A DNA stretch of 61,114 bases from Halodesulfovibrio spirochaetisodalis (GTDB taxonomy: Bacteria > Desulfobacterota > Desulfovibrionia > Desulfovibrionales > Desulfovibrionaceae), in the NCBI RefSeq assembly GCF_001672295.1, contig NZ_JXMS01000009.1, forward strand, positions 1 through 61,114, written 5' to 3'. A program made the translations under genes and the position numbers. Below are positions 7,996 through 15,381 of this stretch, piece after piece (within the stretch, counting starts at the first letter, position 1; each line of letters opens with the position of its first letter). The notes under the pieces are model-generated. The model saw only the letters and a program-made list of their open reading frames with translations. It had not been told where the DNA came from and did not search any database.

Positions 7996-9780
7996 TTACA
8001 TCTTTAAGTTGATTTGCTCTGGAGAAAGCTTCCGTTCAAGTCGCTTGGCATACTTGGACATGAGCAGACATGGCAGGAAGTACAAGACAGCAGCTGTTGT
8101 CCATAGTTCCATTGAAGCAATCATGAGACGGTTATCCAGCGCTTTGGTTACGGAGGTAAGCTCCATAACGCCAAGGACGGTTACCAGTGAGGTATCTTTA
8201 AAGATTGCAATAAAGAGTCCCACGATTGGCGGAATCATCTGTTTGAGTGCCTGCGGAAGAATAATTTTGCGCATAGTCTGCCAGTATGAAAGACCGGAAG
8301 AGTACGCTGCTTCCACCTGTCCCGGAGGAATGTTCTGAATACCACCGCGTACAATCTCTGCAAGATAGGCAGCTGTAAAGAGTGTCAGCGCAATGGATGC
8401 AGACCATACGGTGTTGATAAAGCTGTCGAACAATACCGGAATAAGGAAGTATACCCAATAGATGACGATGATCAGCGGGTTTCCTCGGATGAGTTCGATG
8501 TAAAGCAAGCTCGGGATACGGAAAATACGGTTATCGGAACTTCTCCCGAGTCCGACTACGAGACCGATAAAGAAACTTGCAACAATGGCGACAATGGCGA
8601 TGATAAATGAGAGAGAAAAGCCTCCCAGTCCCCAGAATAAGTCATCTCCGGTTGCATTCGGGAACTGCCAGACCAGCATTGTCGGAAATTCAGTAATGAT
8701 GACAGACCAATCAAAGTTGTAGAGGCCTCGTACGAGTGAAAAAAGGAGTCCTGCAAGGATGGCAAGGAAAGCACCTTTACTGATGAGTACAAGAGTTACA
8801 TACAGTTTTTTCAAAATAAGCTGGCTGGTGCTTACCTGTACACCTGAGTGCATGTTGGCTCTGCGGCGATGGCGCAGATAGCGGGCAGCAGGGTTAACCA
8901 GCACTTTATTAAATACGGAGATCGGGATTAACAACAGGTTGATGAACATAACCGGCAGACTGTTGTTTCCTTTACTGGAGGAACGGATGCGTCCGTCTAC
9001 CCCGTTAATGATAAAGGCGATAACAAGAGAGAAGGAAAGGTACAGTACAGATGCAGCCGTGGTTGCTTCAAACCCTTTAAACGTTAGAGCTTCAACCTGT
9101 TGCGCCTGCCATGTAAGGTCGGCAACACCGACAATCATGGCAAGGGATGTGTTTTTCATGTTGTTGAGAAATTCACTGCCAAGGGGCGGAATAATTTCTC
9201 TGAATGCCAGCGGAAGAATGATTTTACGCAGAACCTGTACATAGGTCAGGCCGGATGAATACGCAGCTTCGAGCAGACCTTTAGGAATGGACTGGAGTCC
9301 TGCGCGGATTACTTCTGCCATAAAGGCGCTTGTATAGATACCTACGGCAACTGTTGCGGTCCAGAACTCAAACTGGGTTTCAAATAAAAATTCTCTTCCA
9401 GCTTCCGGCAATGCCTGCGGGAAAGCAAAATAGAAAAAGAACAGGATAACAAGCAGCGGAGTATTTCGGAAAAACTCTACAATACATGTGGCTGTCCAGT
9501 TCAGAGGTTTGAAGTCGGACAGGCGCGCAAGGCCGAGTGCAGTACCCAGCGAGATACCGATGAGGGAACTGATGATTGTGATTTTAACAGTCAGCCAGAG
9601 TCCCTTCAGGATTTCTACCCCGAAGTTCAGCTGATAGGTATCGTTAACAGTGAAGAGAATCGGCCACTGAAAGTCGTACCCGAAATCAAAGACCCAGCCC
9701 CAGTAATAAAGACTGAGAAGACCGAGTACAGCAAGAACAGTGTTCTGAACCCAAACTTTTTCCAACCAGTAGCGTAACAT
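7996..9780 (-). CDS. Fused tandem polar amino-acid ABC transporter permease
   Basis: A 594-residue inner-membrane protein made of two complete HisM/GlnP-type permease domains. Domain 1 spans about residues 55-262 with the ATPase-contact EAA loop EAAYSSGLTYVQVLRK at 171-186; domain 2 spans about 380-580 with EAAYSSGLSYWQTMRK at 490-505. A hydrophobic linker at about 275-350 joins them. In most bacteria these are two separate proteins (AapQ/AapM, BztB/BztC). The fusion would give a fixed 1:1 heterodimer in one chain. It is the last gene of ATPase-binding protein-permease. Likely substrates are polar amino acids such as Glu, Gln or Asp. Confidence 0.92.
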   Translation of the reverse strand: MLRYWLEKVWVQNTVLAVLGLLSLYYWGWVFDFGYDFQWPILFTVNDTYQLNFGVEILKGLWLTVKITIISSLIGISLGTALGLARLSDFKPLNWTATCIVEFFRNTPLLVILFFFYFAFPQALPEAGREFLFETQFEFWTATVAVGIYTSAFMAEVIRAGLQSIPKGLLEAAYSSGLTYVQVLRKIILPLAFREIIPPLGSEFLNNMKNTSLAMIVGVADLTWQAQQVEALTFKGFEATTAASVLYLSFSLVIAFIINGVDGRIRSSSKGNNSLPVMFINLLLIPISVFNKVLVNPAARYLRHRRRANMHSGVQVSTSQLILKKLYVTLVLISKGAFLAILAGLLFSLVRGLYNFDWSVIITEFPTMLVWQFPNATGDDLFWGLGGFSLSFIIAIVAIVASFFIGLVVGLGRSSDNRIFRIPSLLYIELIRGNPLIIVIYWVYFLIPVLFDSFINTVWSASIALTLFTAAYLAEIVRGGIQNIPPGQVEAAYSSGLSYWQTMRKIILPQALKQMIPPIVGLFIAIFKDTSLVTVLGVMELTSVTKALDNRLMIASMELWTTAAVLYFLPCLLMSKYAKRLERKLSPEQINLKM

Positions 9781-9849
9781 GAAATAACAAACCCTTTAGC
9801 AAATAAGTGCAGTGTGTTGTGGCACTGCTGCCGGATGGCAGTAATAAAA

Positions 9850-9882
9850 CGTACGTCCGGCATACACCGGACGTACGAAAAG
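9850..9882 (-). terminator. Intercistronic hairpin between binding-protein and permease genes
   Basis: A perfect 11-bp inverted repeat (CGTACGTCCGG, 6-nt loop, complement) followed on the minus strand by TTTT. It may act as a leaky terminator or 3'-end stabiliser, giving more binding protein than permease, as is usual in such operons. Confidence 0.7.
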
Positions 9883-9901
9883 TGATCAATAGATCAGACG
9901 G

Positions 9902-10726
9902 TTACGGCCAAAGCTCGATGGAGCCGGTCATTGGCATAGCAAAAGGAGTGTCAGGACCGTACCATTTGTTGTAGATGTTCATGTAGGTACCGTCGCGCCA
10001 CATATCCTGAAGTGCTGCGTTTACACCGTTGCGAAGTGCGGAGTCGTTCTGAGGAAGGCCGATACCGTATGGCTCGTCAGAGAGGAACTCGCCAACAAGT
10101 TCAAATTTACCCGGAGTTTTGGATGCATAGCCGAGGAGAATTGTAGCATCAGTAGACCAGCCTGCTACACGACCCATCTGGAGAGCCTGGAAGCACTCAG
10201 ATTCTTTCTGGAAGGAAATAACGTGTGCGTCAGGGTTTGCAACGCCGAGAGCTTTAAGAGCACGCTTTACGTTGATTTCGGAAGTAGTACCCTGCATTGT
10301 AGCAATTTTTTTGTCTTTCATGTCAGCAAGAGATTTGTACTTGCCGGTTTTTGCGAGAATTTTCTGACCATCAAAGAAATATGTGATGGAGAAATCGATG
10401 GACTTTTCACGCTCGCGGGTGTGAGTCATGTTAGCTACAGACGCATCAATACGACCCTGCTGAATGAAAGCAATACGGGTTTTGTTGTTAACCTTAACTC
10501 GTTCGATATCAACACCGAGACGTTTTGCAAGCTCTGTGGCGACATCGTAGTCAAAACCTACCCACTCGCCCTTGCTGTTAAAGAACGCACCAGGAATGGA
10601 GTCAGTCATGATACCGATACGGATTTTCTTATCTTTCATGATACGGTCGTAAGAAGGACCCGCAAAAGCAACGGACGCCATCATCACGAGAGCCAAAGTT
10701 AAGGCAAGAACTCTACTAAGACGCAT
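9902..10726 (-). CDS. Periplasmic polar amino-acid-binding protein (SBP_bac_3)
   Basis: A 274-residue solute-binding protein. A signal peptide of about 22 residues ends ASVAFA before GPSYDR. The mature part shows the family 3 pattern: IRIGIMTDSIPGAFF, WVGFDYDVATELAKRLGV, IDASVANMTHTREREKSIDFS and IATMQGTTSE. These are typical of Glu/Gln/His/Arg binding proteins. GGGAG precedes the ATG. It lies between its ATPase and the fused permease in one operon. The exact ligand cannot be read from sequence. Confidence 0.93.
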   Translation of the reverse strand: MRLSRVLALTLALVMMASVAFAGPSYDRIMKDKKIRIGIMTDSIPGAFFNSKGEWVGFDYDVATELAKRLGVDIERVKVNNKTRIAFIQQGRIDASVANMTHTREREKSIDFSITYFFDGQKILAKTGKYKSLADMKDKKIATMQGTTSEINVKRALKALGVANPDAHVISFQKESECFQALQMGRVAGWSTDATILLGYASKTPGKFELVGEFLSDEPYGIGLPQNDSALRNGVNAALQDMWRDGTYMNIYNKWYGPDTPFAMPMTGSIELWP

Positions 10727-10819
10727 GTTTAAACTCCCAGTTTCATTAAGTTACATCTTACCGCAAAAGCGGTACACCTCAAGAATAACAAAAAAGCAAA
10801 ATTACGAGCAGCACCTCAT

Positions 10820-11551
10820 TTAGTGAGACAGAATTTTGCTTAAAAATTCTTTACTTCGTTCATGCTGCGGGTTGTTGAAGAATTCATGCGGTGTGTTTTC
10901 CTCAACTAATACACCATGATCCATAAAGATAACTCTGTCCGCAACTTCACGGGCAAAGCCCATTTCGTGTGTTACACACGCCATGGTCATACCTTCACGG
11001 GCAAGTGCTTTCATTACATCCAGAACCTCATTGATCATTTCAGGATCAAGCGCAGAGGTAGGTTCATCAAAAAGCATGATCTTCGGCTTCATTGCAAGCC
11101 CGCGTGCAATGGCAACACGCTGCTGCTGACCACCGGAAAGTTGTGTCGGATATGCTCCTGCCTTGTCTGGAATGTTAACTTTTTCAAGAAGTTCCATCCC
11201 AAGCTTGTCAGCTTCTGCGCGTGGCATATTACGCACCATTGTTGGTGCAAGAGTGATGTTTTCCAAAACTGTCATATGCGGATACAGATTGAACTGCTGG
11301 AAGACAAAACCGATCTCTGCACGGAGCGTTGTAAGATCAAGGCGAGGATTGTGCAGATCCATCTCATCAACAATTATTTTACCCTGCTGAATGGGTTCAA
11401 GTCTGTTTATGCAGCGAATGAGTGTTGACTTGCCGGAACCGGAAGGTCCACAGATTACAACAACTTCGCCCTGTTTTATTTCAAGATTAATATCTTTAAG
11501 CACATGGTGGTCACTGCCGTACCACTTATTCACTTGTTCAAAACGAATCAC
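10820..11551 (-). CDS. Polar amino-acid ABC transporter ATPase (GlnQ-like)
   Basis: A 243-residue cytoplasmic ATPase. Walker A GPSGSGKS near residue 37, Q-loop [14 protein letters not shown], signature LSGGQQQR, Walker [15 protein letters not shown] and the H-loop [10 protein letters not shown] are all intact. Two GTG codons can start the frame, at 11563 and 11551; I chose the second because GGAG stands 6 nt before it and the domain begins there ([12 protein letters not shown]). It is the first gene of the transporter operon. Confidence 0.93.
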   Translation of the reverse strand: MIRFEQVNKWYGSDHHVLKDINLEIKQGEVVVICGPSGSGKSTLIRCINRLEPIQQGKIIVDEMDLHNPRLDLTTLRAEIGFVFQQFNLYPHMTVLENITLAPTMVRNMPRAEADKLGMELLEKVNIPDKAGAYPTQLSGGQQQRVAIARGLAMKPKIMLFDEPTSALDPEMINEVLDVMKALAREGMTMACVTHEMGFAREVADRVIFMDHGVLVEENTPHEFFNNPQHERSKEFLSKILSH

Positions 11552-11563
11552 TGAGTACTCCAC

Positions 11564-11952
11564 TTAATAGCACAATAAATATTCACATCCCGTCTTCGCT
11601 GCTATCAGAAAAAACCTTTCAAATGCAAACAAAAAGTAAATATTTACAAAATTGTAAAAAATATTTTGAAAGTTGGTTATTTGCTCAAACTCTTGAATAG
11701 CAACGTTTTTTGCGAGAACAAAAATGAAAGTTTTTTAGAAGAGAGCAATGTGAGTTGCAGTTACTTTCAATTTTCTTTGATTATTATTATTCTATATTGC
11801 ATTTTTTACACTCTTGTAAAGCTTGAGACTATCGACACGTGTTTCTTGCAGATATTTTGCGCATGTCACTTGCGTGGCATAAAAGAGAAGGTGGCAGGTA
11901 GTAGTCTTCTGTGGTAGTTCCTCTCGGAATAAGGGAAATAAGAGGATTACGA
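11564..11952. other. AT-rich intergenic region
   Basis: About 390 bp between the divergent ATPase gene and the membrane-protein gene, rich in A and T runs. It should hold promoters for both. A plus-strand open frame at 11666-11917 has biased, low-complexity composition and no ribosome-binding site, and I do not call it. Confidence 0.5.
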
Positions 11953-12705
11953 ATGAAACAGTCGATGCGAAAGAGGTGGAGCGACCTGTGCAGTGTTTTT
12001 ACTGCACAATGCCGGTCGTTCTGGGTTATGTGGAGTGTCTGTCTGTTACTGCTCGTGAGTGCATTTTATGCTGCAGGCAGTGTGTTTGCTGCAATCGCAT
12101 TTGGAGGGATTCTGGGATGCGTTTGTGCGATGCTGCTGGGGGAGATGGGTGCATTTGTCAGGAATGGGGAGTTTGACGCGGTAAGCGCGGCGATCGCTAT
12201 TCTGGCGGCAGTTATGGCCAGTGCGGGATTTTTTGTACCGGTAAAATGGACTGTGGTAGCCGGCTGCCTGATCAGTTCCGGTCTCCTGCTTTGCTTTTTG
12301 CTGAAGCGGCTGGACAACGAGACAGGAATGAATATTCAGTCCGGCTTATGGCTCGGGTCCGTGCTCACAGCTATGTTATGTGTATTTTTGTATGCAGGGC
12401 CATATGCGTACCTCGTACACATTGCAGCCTACCTGCTTGCTGTGGGACTTTACGGCTTGTTTTTGCTCAATCTTGCAAACGGTGCTGAACACGGCTTGCA
12501 GGCTGCATGGTACGTAGCGTTGGTTATCGGTATCGCCTGTCTTGGTGGAACTGCCTTTAACCTGCTTGGGATTGAGCCTGATCCGTCAATTACCTTCAGC
12601 GGGCTTGCCACAGGTCTTGGTTGCACTATGCTGTATTCCCCGATCAAACAGTTACTTGCGACCATGGCTAAACGTCATGAAGAAGACTGGCGAGATTTTC
12701 TGTAA
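11953..12705 (+). CDS. Polytopic membrane protein, unknown
   Basis: A 250-residue protein starting MKQSMRKRWSDL at an ATG with AGAGGA 6 nt upstream. About eight hydrophobic segments fill residues 25-240, with a basic N-terminus and an acidic C-terminal tail (KRHEEDWRDFL), so it is an inner-membrane protein with both ends probably in the cytoplasm. I do not recognise a family. It stands alone, divergent from the transporter operon, and a bidirectional terminator separates it from the TetR gene. Confidence 0.75.
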   Translation: MKQSMRKRWSDLCSVFTAQCRSFWVMWSVCLLLLVSAFYAAGSVFAAIAFGGILGCVCAMLLGEMGAFVRNGEFDAVSAAIAILAAVMASAGFFVPVKWTVVAGCLISSGLLLCFLLKRLDNETGMNIQSGLWLGSVLTAMLCVFLYAGPYAYLVHIAAYLLAVGLYGLFLLNLANGAEHGLQAAWYVALVIGIACLGGTAFNLLGIEPDPSITFSGLATGLGCTMLYSPIKQLLATMAKRHEEDWRDFL

Positions 12706-12728
12706 TTGAAAAGTTTTTTGCCCATGAA

Positions 12729-12760
12729 AAAACCCGTTATGCATATAGCGGGTTTTTTTG
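12729..12760. terminator. Bidirectional intrinsic terminator
   Basis: Stem AAAACCCGTTATG / CATATAGCGGGTTTTTTT between the convergent membrane-protein and TetR genes. Confidence 0.9.
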
Positions 12761-12763
12761 TGC

Positions 12764-13387
12764 CTAGCCGGCAGGATGTTGGCGCATGTACTCACTGACT
12801 GTTGCAGTGATAGTGGCGACTGCTTGTTGTGTGAGGTACTCTTTATTCTCTTCCGGTTCCATGCTCACCATAAGAGCCAGATGCATGCCCAGTGCAAGCC
12901 AGAATCGAATTTGTCTGCGGTCTACTGCAAGGCCAAACCGTTCTTCTATTGTTTCGTACAGCACTGAGCGGATTCGCGAGTCATGTGTTTCGCTTAATTC
13001 CTTAATGTGCTGATTCATGACACCTGCTTTAGTCAGTTCAACCGCAAGAACATGGTCTTCGGGAGAATGGTCCGTAATAAAGTTTTTAAGCAGGCAGCCT
13101 ATAAACTCGACAATATTACCCCAGGCAGCTTCGTATGAAATCTGGTCTATAAGAAAAGTGTGGGATTCATCCAGTCTGTCTGCATAAAGGCGAATAATAA
13201 TATTTTCTTTGTCAGGGAAGTAGCGATAGATGGTTCCGATATTTAACCCTGATTCAGCGGCAACTTTGTTGGTAGTGAATTTCTCATACCCTTCTGTAAG
13301 AAGTACGCGTTTAGAGGCCGTGAGAATCTTGTTTATGGTTGCTATCGCACGTTCCTGTTGCGGTTTTGTGCGTAACGAGTTGTTCAT
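12764..13387 (-). CDS. TetR/AcrR family transcriptional regulator
   Basis: A 207-residue regulator. The N-terminal DNA-binding domain (residues 10-60) reads ILTASKRVLLTEGYEKFTTN, then AAESGLNIGTIYRYFPDKE, the classic TetR helix-turn-helix. The remainder is the ligand-binding helical domain. I chose the ATG at 13387 (MNNSLRTKPQ), which has AGGAG 6 nt upstream; the frame is open to 13423 but that part lacks a site. No divergent partner gene lies next to it, so its target is unclear. Confidence 0.9.
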   Translation of the reverse strand: MNNSLRTKPQQERAIATINKILTASKRVLLTEGYEKFTTNKVAAESGLNIGTIYRYFPDKENIIIRLYADRLDESHTFLIDQISYEAAWGNIVEFIGCLLKNFITDHSPEDHVLAVELTKAGVMNQHIKELSETHDSRIRSVLYETIEERFGLAVDRRQIRFWLALGMHLALMVSMEPEENKEYLTQQAVATITATVSEYMRQHPAG

Positions 13388-13566
13388 GTAGTGCTCCTTA
13401 ATGCTACTCTCATATCCCGACAATTGCGTTGGCTCAAGAGGGATTGGAAAACAAGCAAAAGGTTAACTCTGATTAATCTGTTGTAGCAAATTTGTGGGCA
13501 GCTGAGGAGTCCTTATATACGGGAGTATCGGAAGGATGGTGTGTTTTGGTGGGGTTCAAAAGGGCA

Positions 13567-13603
13567 TAAAAAAACTCCGAAGCATAAAAATGCTTCGGAG
13601 TAT
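13567..13603 (-). terminator. Intrinsic terminator of the solitary tRNA-Ser
   Basis: Stem ACTCCGAAGCAT with complement and a seven-base T run on the minus strand, about 10 nt past the tRNA 3' end. Confidence 0.9.
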
Positions 13604-13612
13604 GTTTGCATG

Positions 13613-13707
13613 TGGCGGAGAGGGAGAGATTCGAACTCTCGGTACCAGTTTTGCTAGTACACACGATTTCCAATCGTGCTCCTTCGGCCGGGCTCGGACA
13701 CCTCTCC
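13613..13707 (-). tRNA. tRNA-Ser(GGA), solitary copy
   Basis: A 95-nt class II tRNA. The acceptor is GGAGAGG/CCTCTCC with discriminator G and encoded CCA; the anticodon loop is TTGGAAA (anticodon GGA, reading UCU/UCC). There is a long variable arm and a T-arm with GTTCGAATC. The sequence is identical to the four copies at 14443-15284. It lies alone, about 125 bp past the cupin gene stop, with its own terminator. Confidence 0.95.
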
Positions 13708-13831
13708 GCGTTGCGAATTGAGTAGCTATCAAAGGAGAGGGCGTCATGCAAGAAAAAAATATAAAAAGTCGTACACAGATAGTGTGTGCTGCATGTTTTA
13801 ACGGCAGCATAGGATGTTCATCGTAATTTTA

Positions 13832-14260
13832 TTACAGGATGTGGATTTTATATTTTTCAGCAAAGCGTTTTTTGTCTGCTTCTGAAATTGTTTTCAATGT
13901 GAGCACGTCGCGCAGGAAGTTTTCAGAAGGACCGCCCGGAGCATTGATAACGAGTATATGGCTTTGGACTAGTGCCTTGAAACTTCGGGGTACAAGCGTG
14001 CCTGCAATGACCATGTCTCTAGCATGGGCTACGAGTTTTTCTCCATTTACAACAAACTCTACCTTGCCGGAGATGACATAGAATATTTCGTCATCAATTT
14101 CATGATAGTGATACGGAGCGCCGTTGCCTGCAGAAAGAATGCTGTCAAAGATTGAAACTTTTCCTTCTGTGTCTTCTCCTGTTGCAAGAAAAGCAAGTTG
14201 TTCCCCGCCTGCAGGGCTGTATGTCTCAGCTTCGCCTTTGCGAATGAACTTATAGCGCAT
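13832..14260 (-). CDS. Cupin-domain protein
   Basis: A 142-residue single cupin. The first metal-site motif reads YHYHEIDDEIFYVISG (HxH...E...G), the second block is weaker (ILVINAPGG), so metal binding is plausible but one of the usual ligands is not obvious. GGAGG lies about 10 nt before the ATG. The gene sits between the solitary tRNA-Ser and the tRNA/SRP array, all on the minus strand. Cupins of this kind include small dioxygenases and sugar- or ligand-binding proteins; I cannot choose. Confidence 0.8.
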   Translation of the reverse strand: MRYKFIRKGEAETYSPAGGEQLAFLATGEDTEGKVSIFDSILSAGNGAPYHYHEIDDEIFYVISGKVEFVVNGEKLVAHARDMVIAGTLVPRSFKALVQSHILVINAPGGPSENFLRDVLTLKTISEADKKRFAEKYKIHIL

Positions 14261-14395
14261 GGTTGGGTAACCTCCGTATGCCTTTGGGCAATCATGTGTT
14301 ATTGCGGAAGGGGTATGGAAGTATAGCGCGGTGGAGAAAAAAATCCAATATTCTTAGAGGTTCTTTTGGGAATGGAGAGATGGTTGAGAGGTAAT

Positions 14396-14434
14396 AAAAA
14401 AAGCCCTTTGATTCATTGAATCAAAGGGCTTTTG
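14396..14434 (-). terminator. Intrinsic terminator closing the tRNA-Ser/SRP RNA array
   Basis: Stem AAAAGCCCTTTGATTCA with complement and a run of seven T on the minus strand, just after the last tRNA-Ser of the array. Confidence 0.92.
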
Positions 14435-14442
14435 CGTACATG

Positions 14443-14537
14443 TGGCGGAGAGGGAGAGATTCGAACTCTCGGTACCAGTTTTGCTAGTACACACGATTTC
14501 CAATCGTGCTCCTTCGGCCGGGCTCGGACACCTCTCC
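14443..14537 (-). tRNA. tRNA-Ser(GGA), array copy 4 (promoter-distal)
   Basis: Identical 95-nt tRNA-Ser with anticodon GGA and encoded CCA. It is the last element of the array in transcription order and is not followed by an SRP RNA gene. Confidence 0.95.
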
Positions 14538-14544
14538 GCGATGG

Positions 14545-14580
14545 AAAAAGAAGGCACAAACATTACTGCTTGCGCCTTCT
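14545..14580 (-). terminator. Hairpin with T run after SRP RNA copy 3
   Basis: An 11-bp stem (AGAAGGCGCAA with TTTGTGCCTTCT) followed by TTTTT, 7 nt before the next tRNA-Ser 5' end. It has the form of an intrinsic terminator, but the next gene has no room for its own promoter, so readthrough or processing must occur here. Confidence 0.8.
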
Positions 14581-14665
14581 GGGAGTCGGACACCCACCTA
14601 CAACTGCTACGGCTGCTTTCTCTCGAACCTGACCGGGTTGACAGCGTAAATGCCATCCGACTCCC
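14581..14665 (-). ncRNA. ffs: SRP RNA (4.5S), copy 3
   Basis: An approximately 85-nt RNA closed by a 10-bp stem (GGGAGUCGGA with its complement). The helix 8 signature is clear: GGUCAGG on the 5' side, a GAGA tetraloop and AGCAGCC on the 3' side, with a compensatory UC/GA pair relative to the E. coli CC/GG. This is the 4.5S core that binds Ffh and FtsY in co-translational membrane targeting. Exact ends are estimated. Two identical copies lie 249 and 498 bp away. Confidence 0.9.
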
Positions 14666-14691
14666 TACTCAATTAGGGTAAATTTGTTGAC

Positions 14692-14786
14692 TGGCGGAGA
14701 GGGAGAGATTCGAACTCTCGGTACCAGTTTTGCTAGTACACACGATTTCCAATCGTGCTCCTTCGGCCGGGCTCGGACACCTCTCC
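14692..14786 (-). tRNA. tRNA-Ser(GGA), array copy 3
   Basis: Identical 95-nt tRNA-Ser(GGA). About 26 nt separate its CCA from the following SRP RNA copy 3. Confidence 0.95.
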
Positions 14787-14793
14787 GCGATGG

Positions 14794-14829
14794 AAAAAGA
14801 AGGCACAAACATTACTGCTTGCGCCTTCT
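14794..14829 (-). terminator. Hairpin with T run after SRP RNA copy 2
   Basis: Identical to the hairpin at 14545-14580, again ending 7 nt before the next tRNA-Ser. Confidence 0.8.
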
Positions 14830-14914
14830 GGGAGTCGGACACCCACCTACAACTGCTACGGCTGCTTTCTCTCGAACCTGACCGGGTTGACAGCGTAAAT
14901 GCCATCCGACTCCC
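14830..14914 (-). ncRNA. ffs: SRP RNA (4.5S), copy 2
   Basis: Identical to the copy at 14581-14665, with the same closing stem, GAGA tetraloop and conserved internal loop. Confidence 0.9.
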
Positions 14915-14940
14915 TACTCAATTAGGGTAAATTTGTTGAC

Positions 14941-15035
14941 TGGCGGAGAGGGAGAGATTCGAACTCTCGGTACCAGTTTTGCTAGTACACACGATTTCCA
15001 ATCGTGCTCCTTCGGCCGGGCTCGGACACCTCTCC
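14941..15035 (-). tRNA. tRNA-Ser(GGA), array copy 2
   Basis: Identical 95-nt tRNA-Ser(GGA), preceding SRP RNA copy 2 in the transcript. Confidence 0.95.
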
Positions 15036-15042
15036 GCGATGG

Positions 15043-15078
15043 AAAAAGAAGGCACAAACATTACTGCTTGCGCCTTCT
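15043..15078 (-). terminator. Hairpin with T run after SRP RNA copy 1
   Basis: Identical to the other two inter-unit hairpins; ends 7 nt before the 5' end of tRNA-Ser array copy 2. Confidence 0.8.
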
Positions 15079-15163
15079 GGGAGTCGGACACCCACCTACA
15101 ACTGCTACGGCTGCTTTCTCTCGAACCTGACCGGGTTGACAGCGTAAATGCCATCCGACTCCC
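15079..15163 (-). ncRNA. ffs: SRP RNA (4.5S), copy 1 (promoter-proximal)
   Basis: Identical to the other two copies. It is the first SRP RNA in transcription order, lying 26 nt after the first tRNA-Ser of the array. A tRNA-Ser next to the SRP RNA gene is a known arrangement in other bacteria (for example near scr in Bacillus); triplication is not. Confidence 0.9.
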
Positions 15164-15189
15164 TACTCAATTAGGGTAAATTTGTTGAC

Positions 15190-15284
15190 TGGCGGAGAGG
15201 GAGAGATTCGAACTCTCGGTACCAGTTTTGCTAGTACACACGATTTCCAATCGTGCTCCTTCGGCCGGGCTCGGACACCTCTCC
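15190..15284 (-). tRNA. tRNA-Ser(GGA), array copy 1 (promoter-proximal)
   Basis: Identical 95-nt tRNA-Ser(GGA), first gene of the array, about 25 nt downstream of a plausible promoter. Confidence 0.95.
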
Positions 15285-15309
15285 GCGTCGAGGTGGATAA
15301 CTAGCAAAC

Positions 15310-15338
15310 AGGATAGTACTTGGCAAGTGAAAAAGCAA
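15310..15338 (-). promoter_or_regulatory. Probable sigma-70 promoter of the tRNA-Ser/SRP RNA array
   Basis: On the minus strand TTGCTT and TATCCT are separated by exactly 17 nt, and the expected start lies about 20 nt before the first tRNA-Ser. The -10 matches the consensus at four of six positions. Confidence 0.5.
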
Positions 15339-15340
15339 AA

Positions 15341-15373
15341 AAAATAAAAAAAGGGCGGCGAATATGCAGCCCT
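15341..15373 (-). terminator. Intrinsic terminator after candidate selenoprotein gene 1
   Basis: Stem AGGGC-GC / GC-GCCCT with one internal mismatch and a long T run on the minus strand. It starts about 9 nt past the final TAA of the small gene, not past its in-frame UGA. Confidence 0.8.
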
Positions 15374-15381
15374 CTCATGGT

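Larger units (their letters stand above)
14538..15284 (-). repeat. Perfect 249-bp tandem repeat, three units, each tRNA-Ser + SRP RNA
   Basis: Units 14538-14786, 14787-15035 and 15036-15284 appear identical by eye. In transcription order each holds one tRNA-Ser(GGA), one SRP RNA and one hairpin with a T run. The array ends with a fourth tRNA-Ser at 14443-14537. Such an array would arise by unequal exchange between the two tRNA-Ser copies that bracket one SRP RNA gene. Identity implies recent expansion or ongoing gene conversion. Confidence 0.95.

Noticed and set aside
11666-11917. 83-codon plus-strand frame upstream of the membrane-protein gene
   Set aside because: AT-driven Phe/Leu/Ile/Cys composition, no ribosome-binding site, no recognisable domain.
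14432-15179. Repeated short open frames in the tRNA-Ser/SRP region
   Set aside because: They are translations of tRNA and SRP RNA genes on either strand, identical because the DNA is repeated.
14443-15284. CRISPR array
   Set aside because: The repeat unit is 249 bp, contains tRNA-Ser and SRP RNA, and has no variable spacers.
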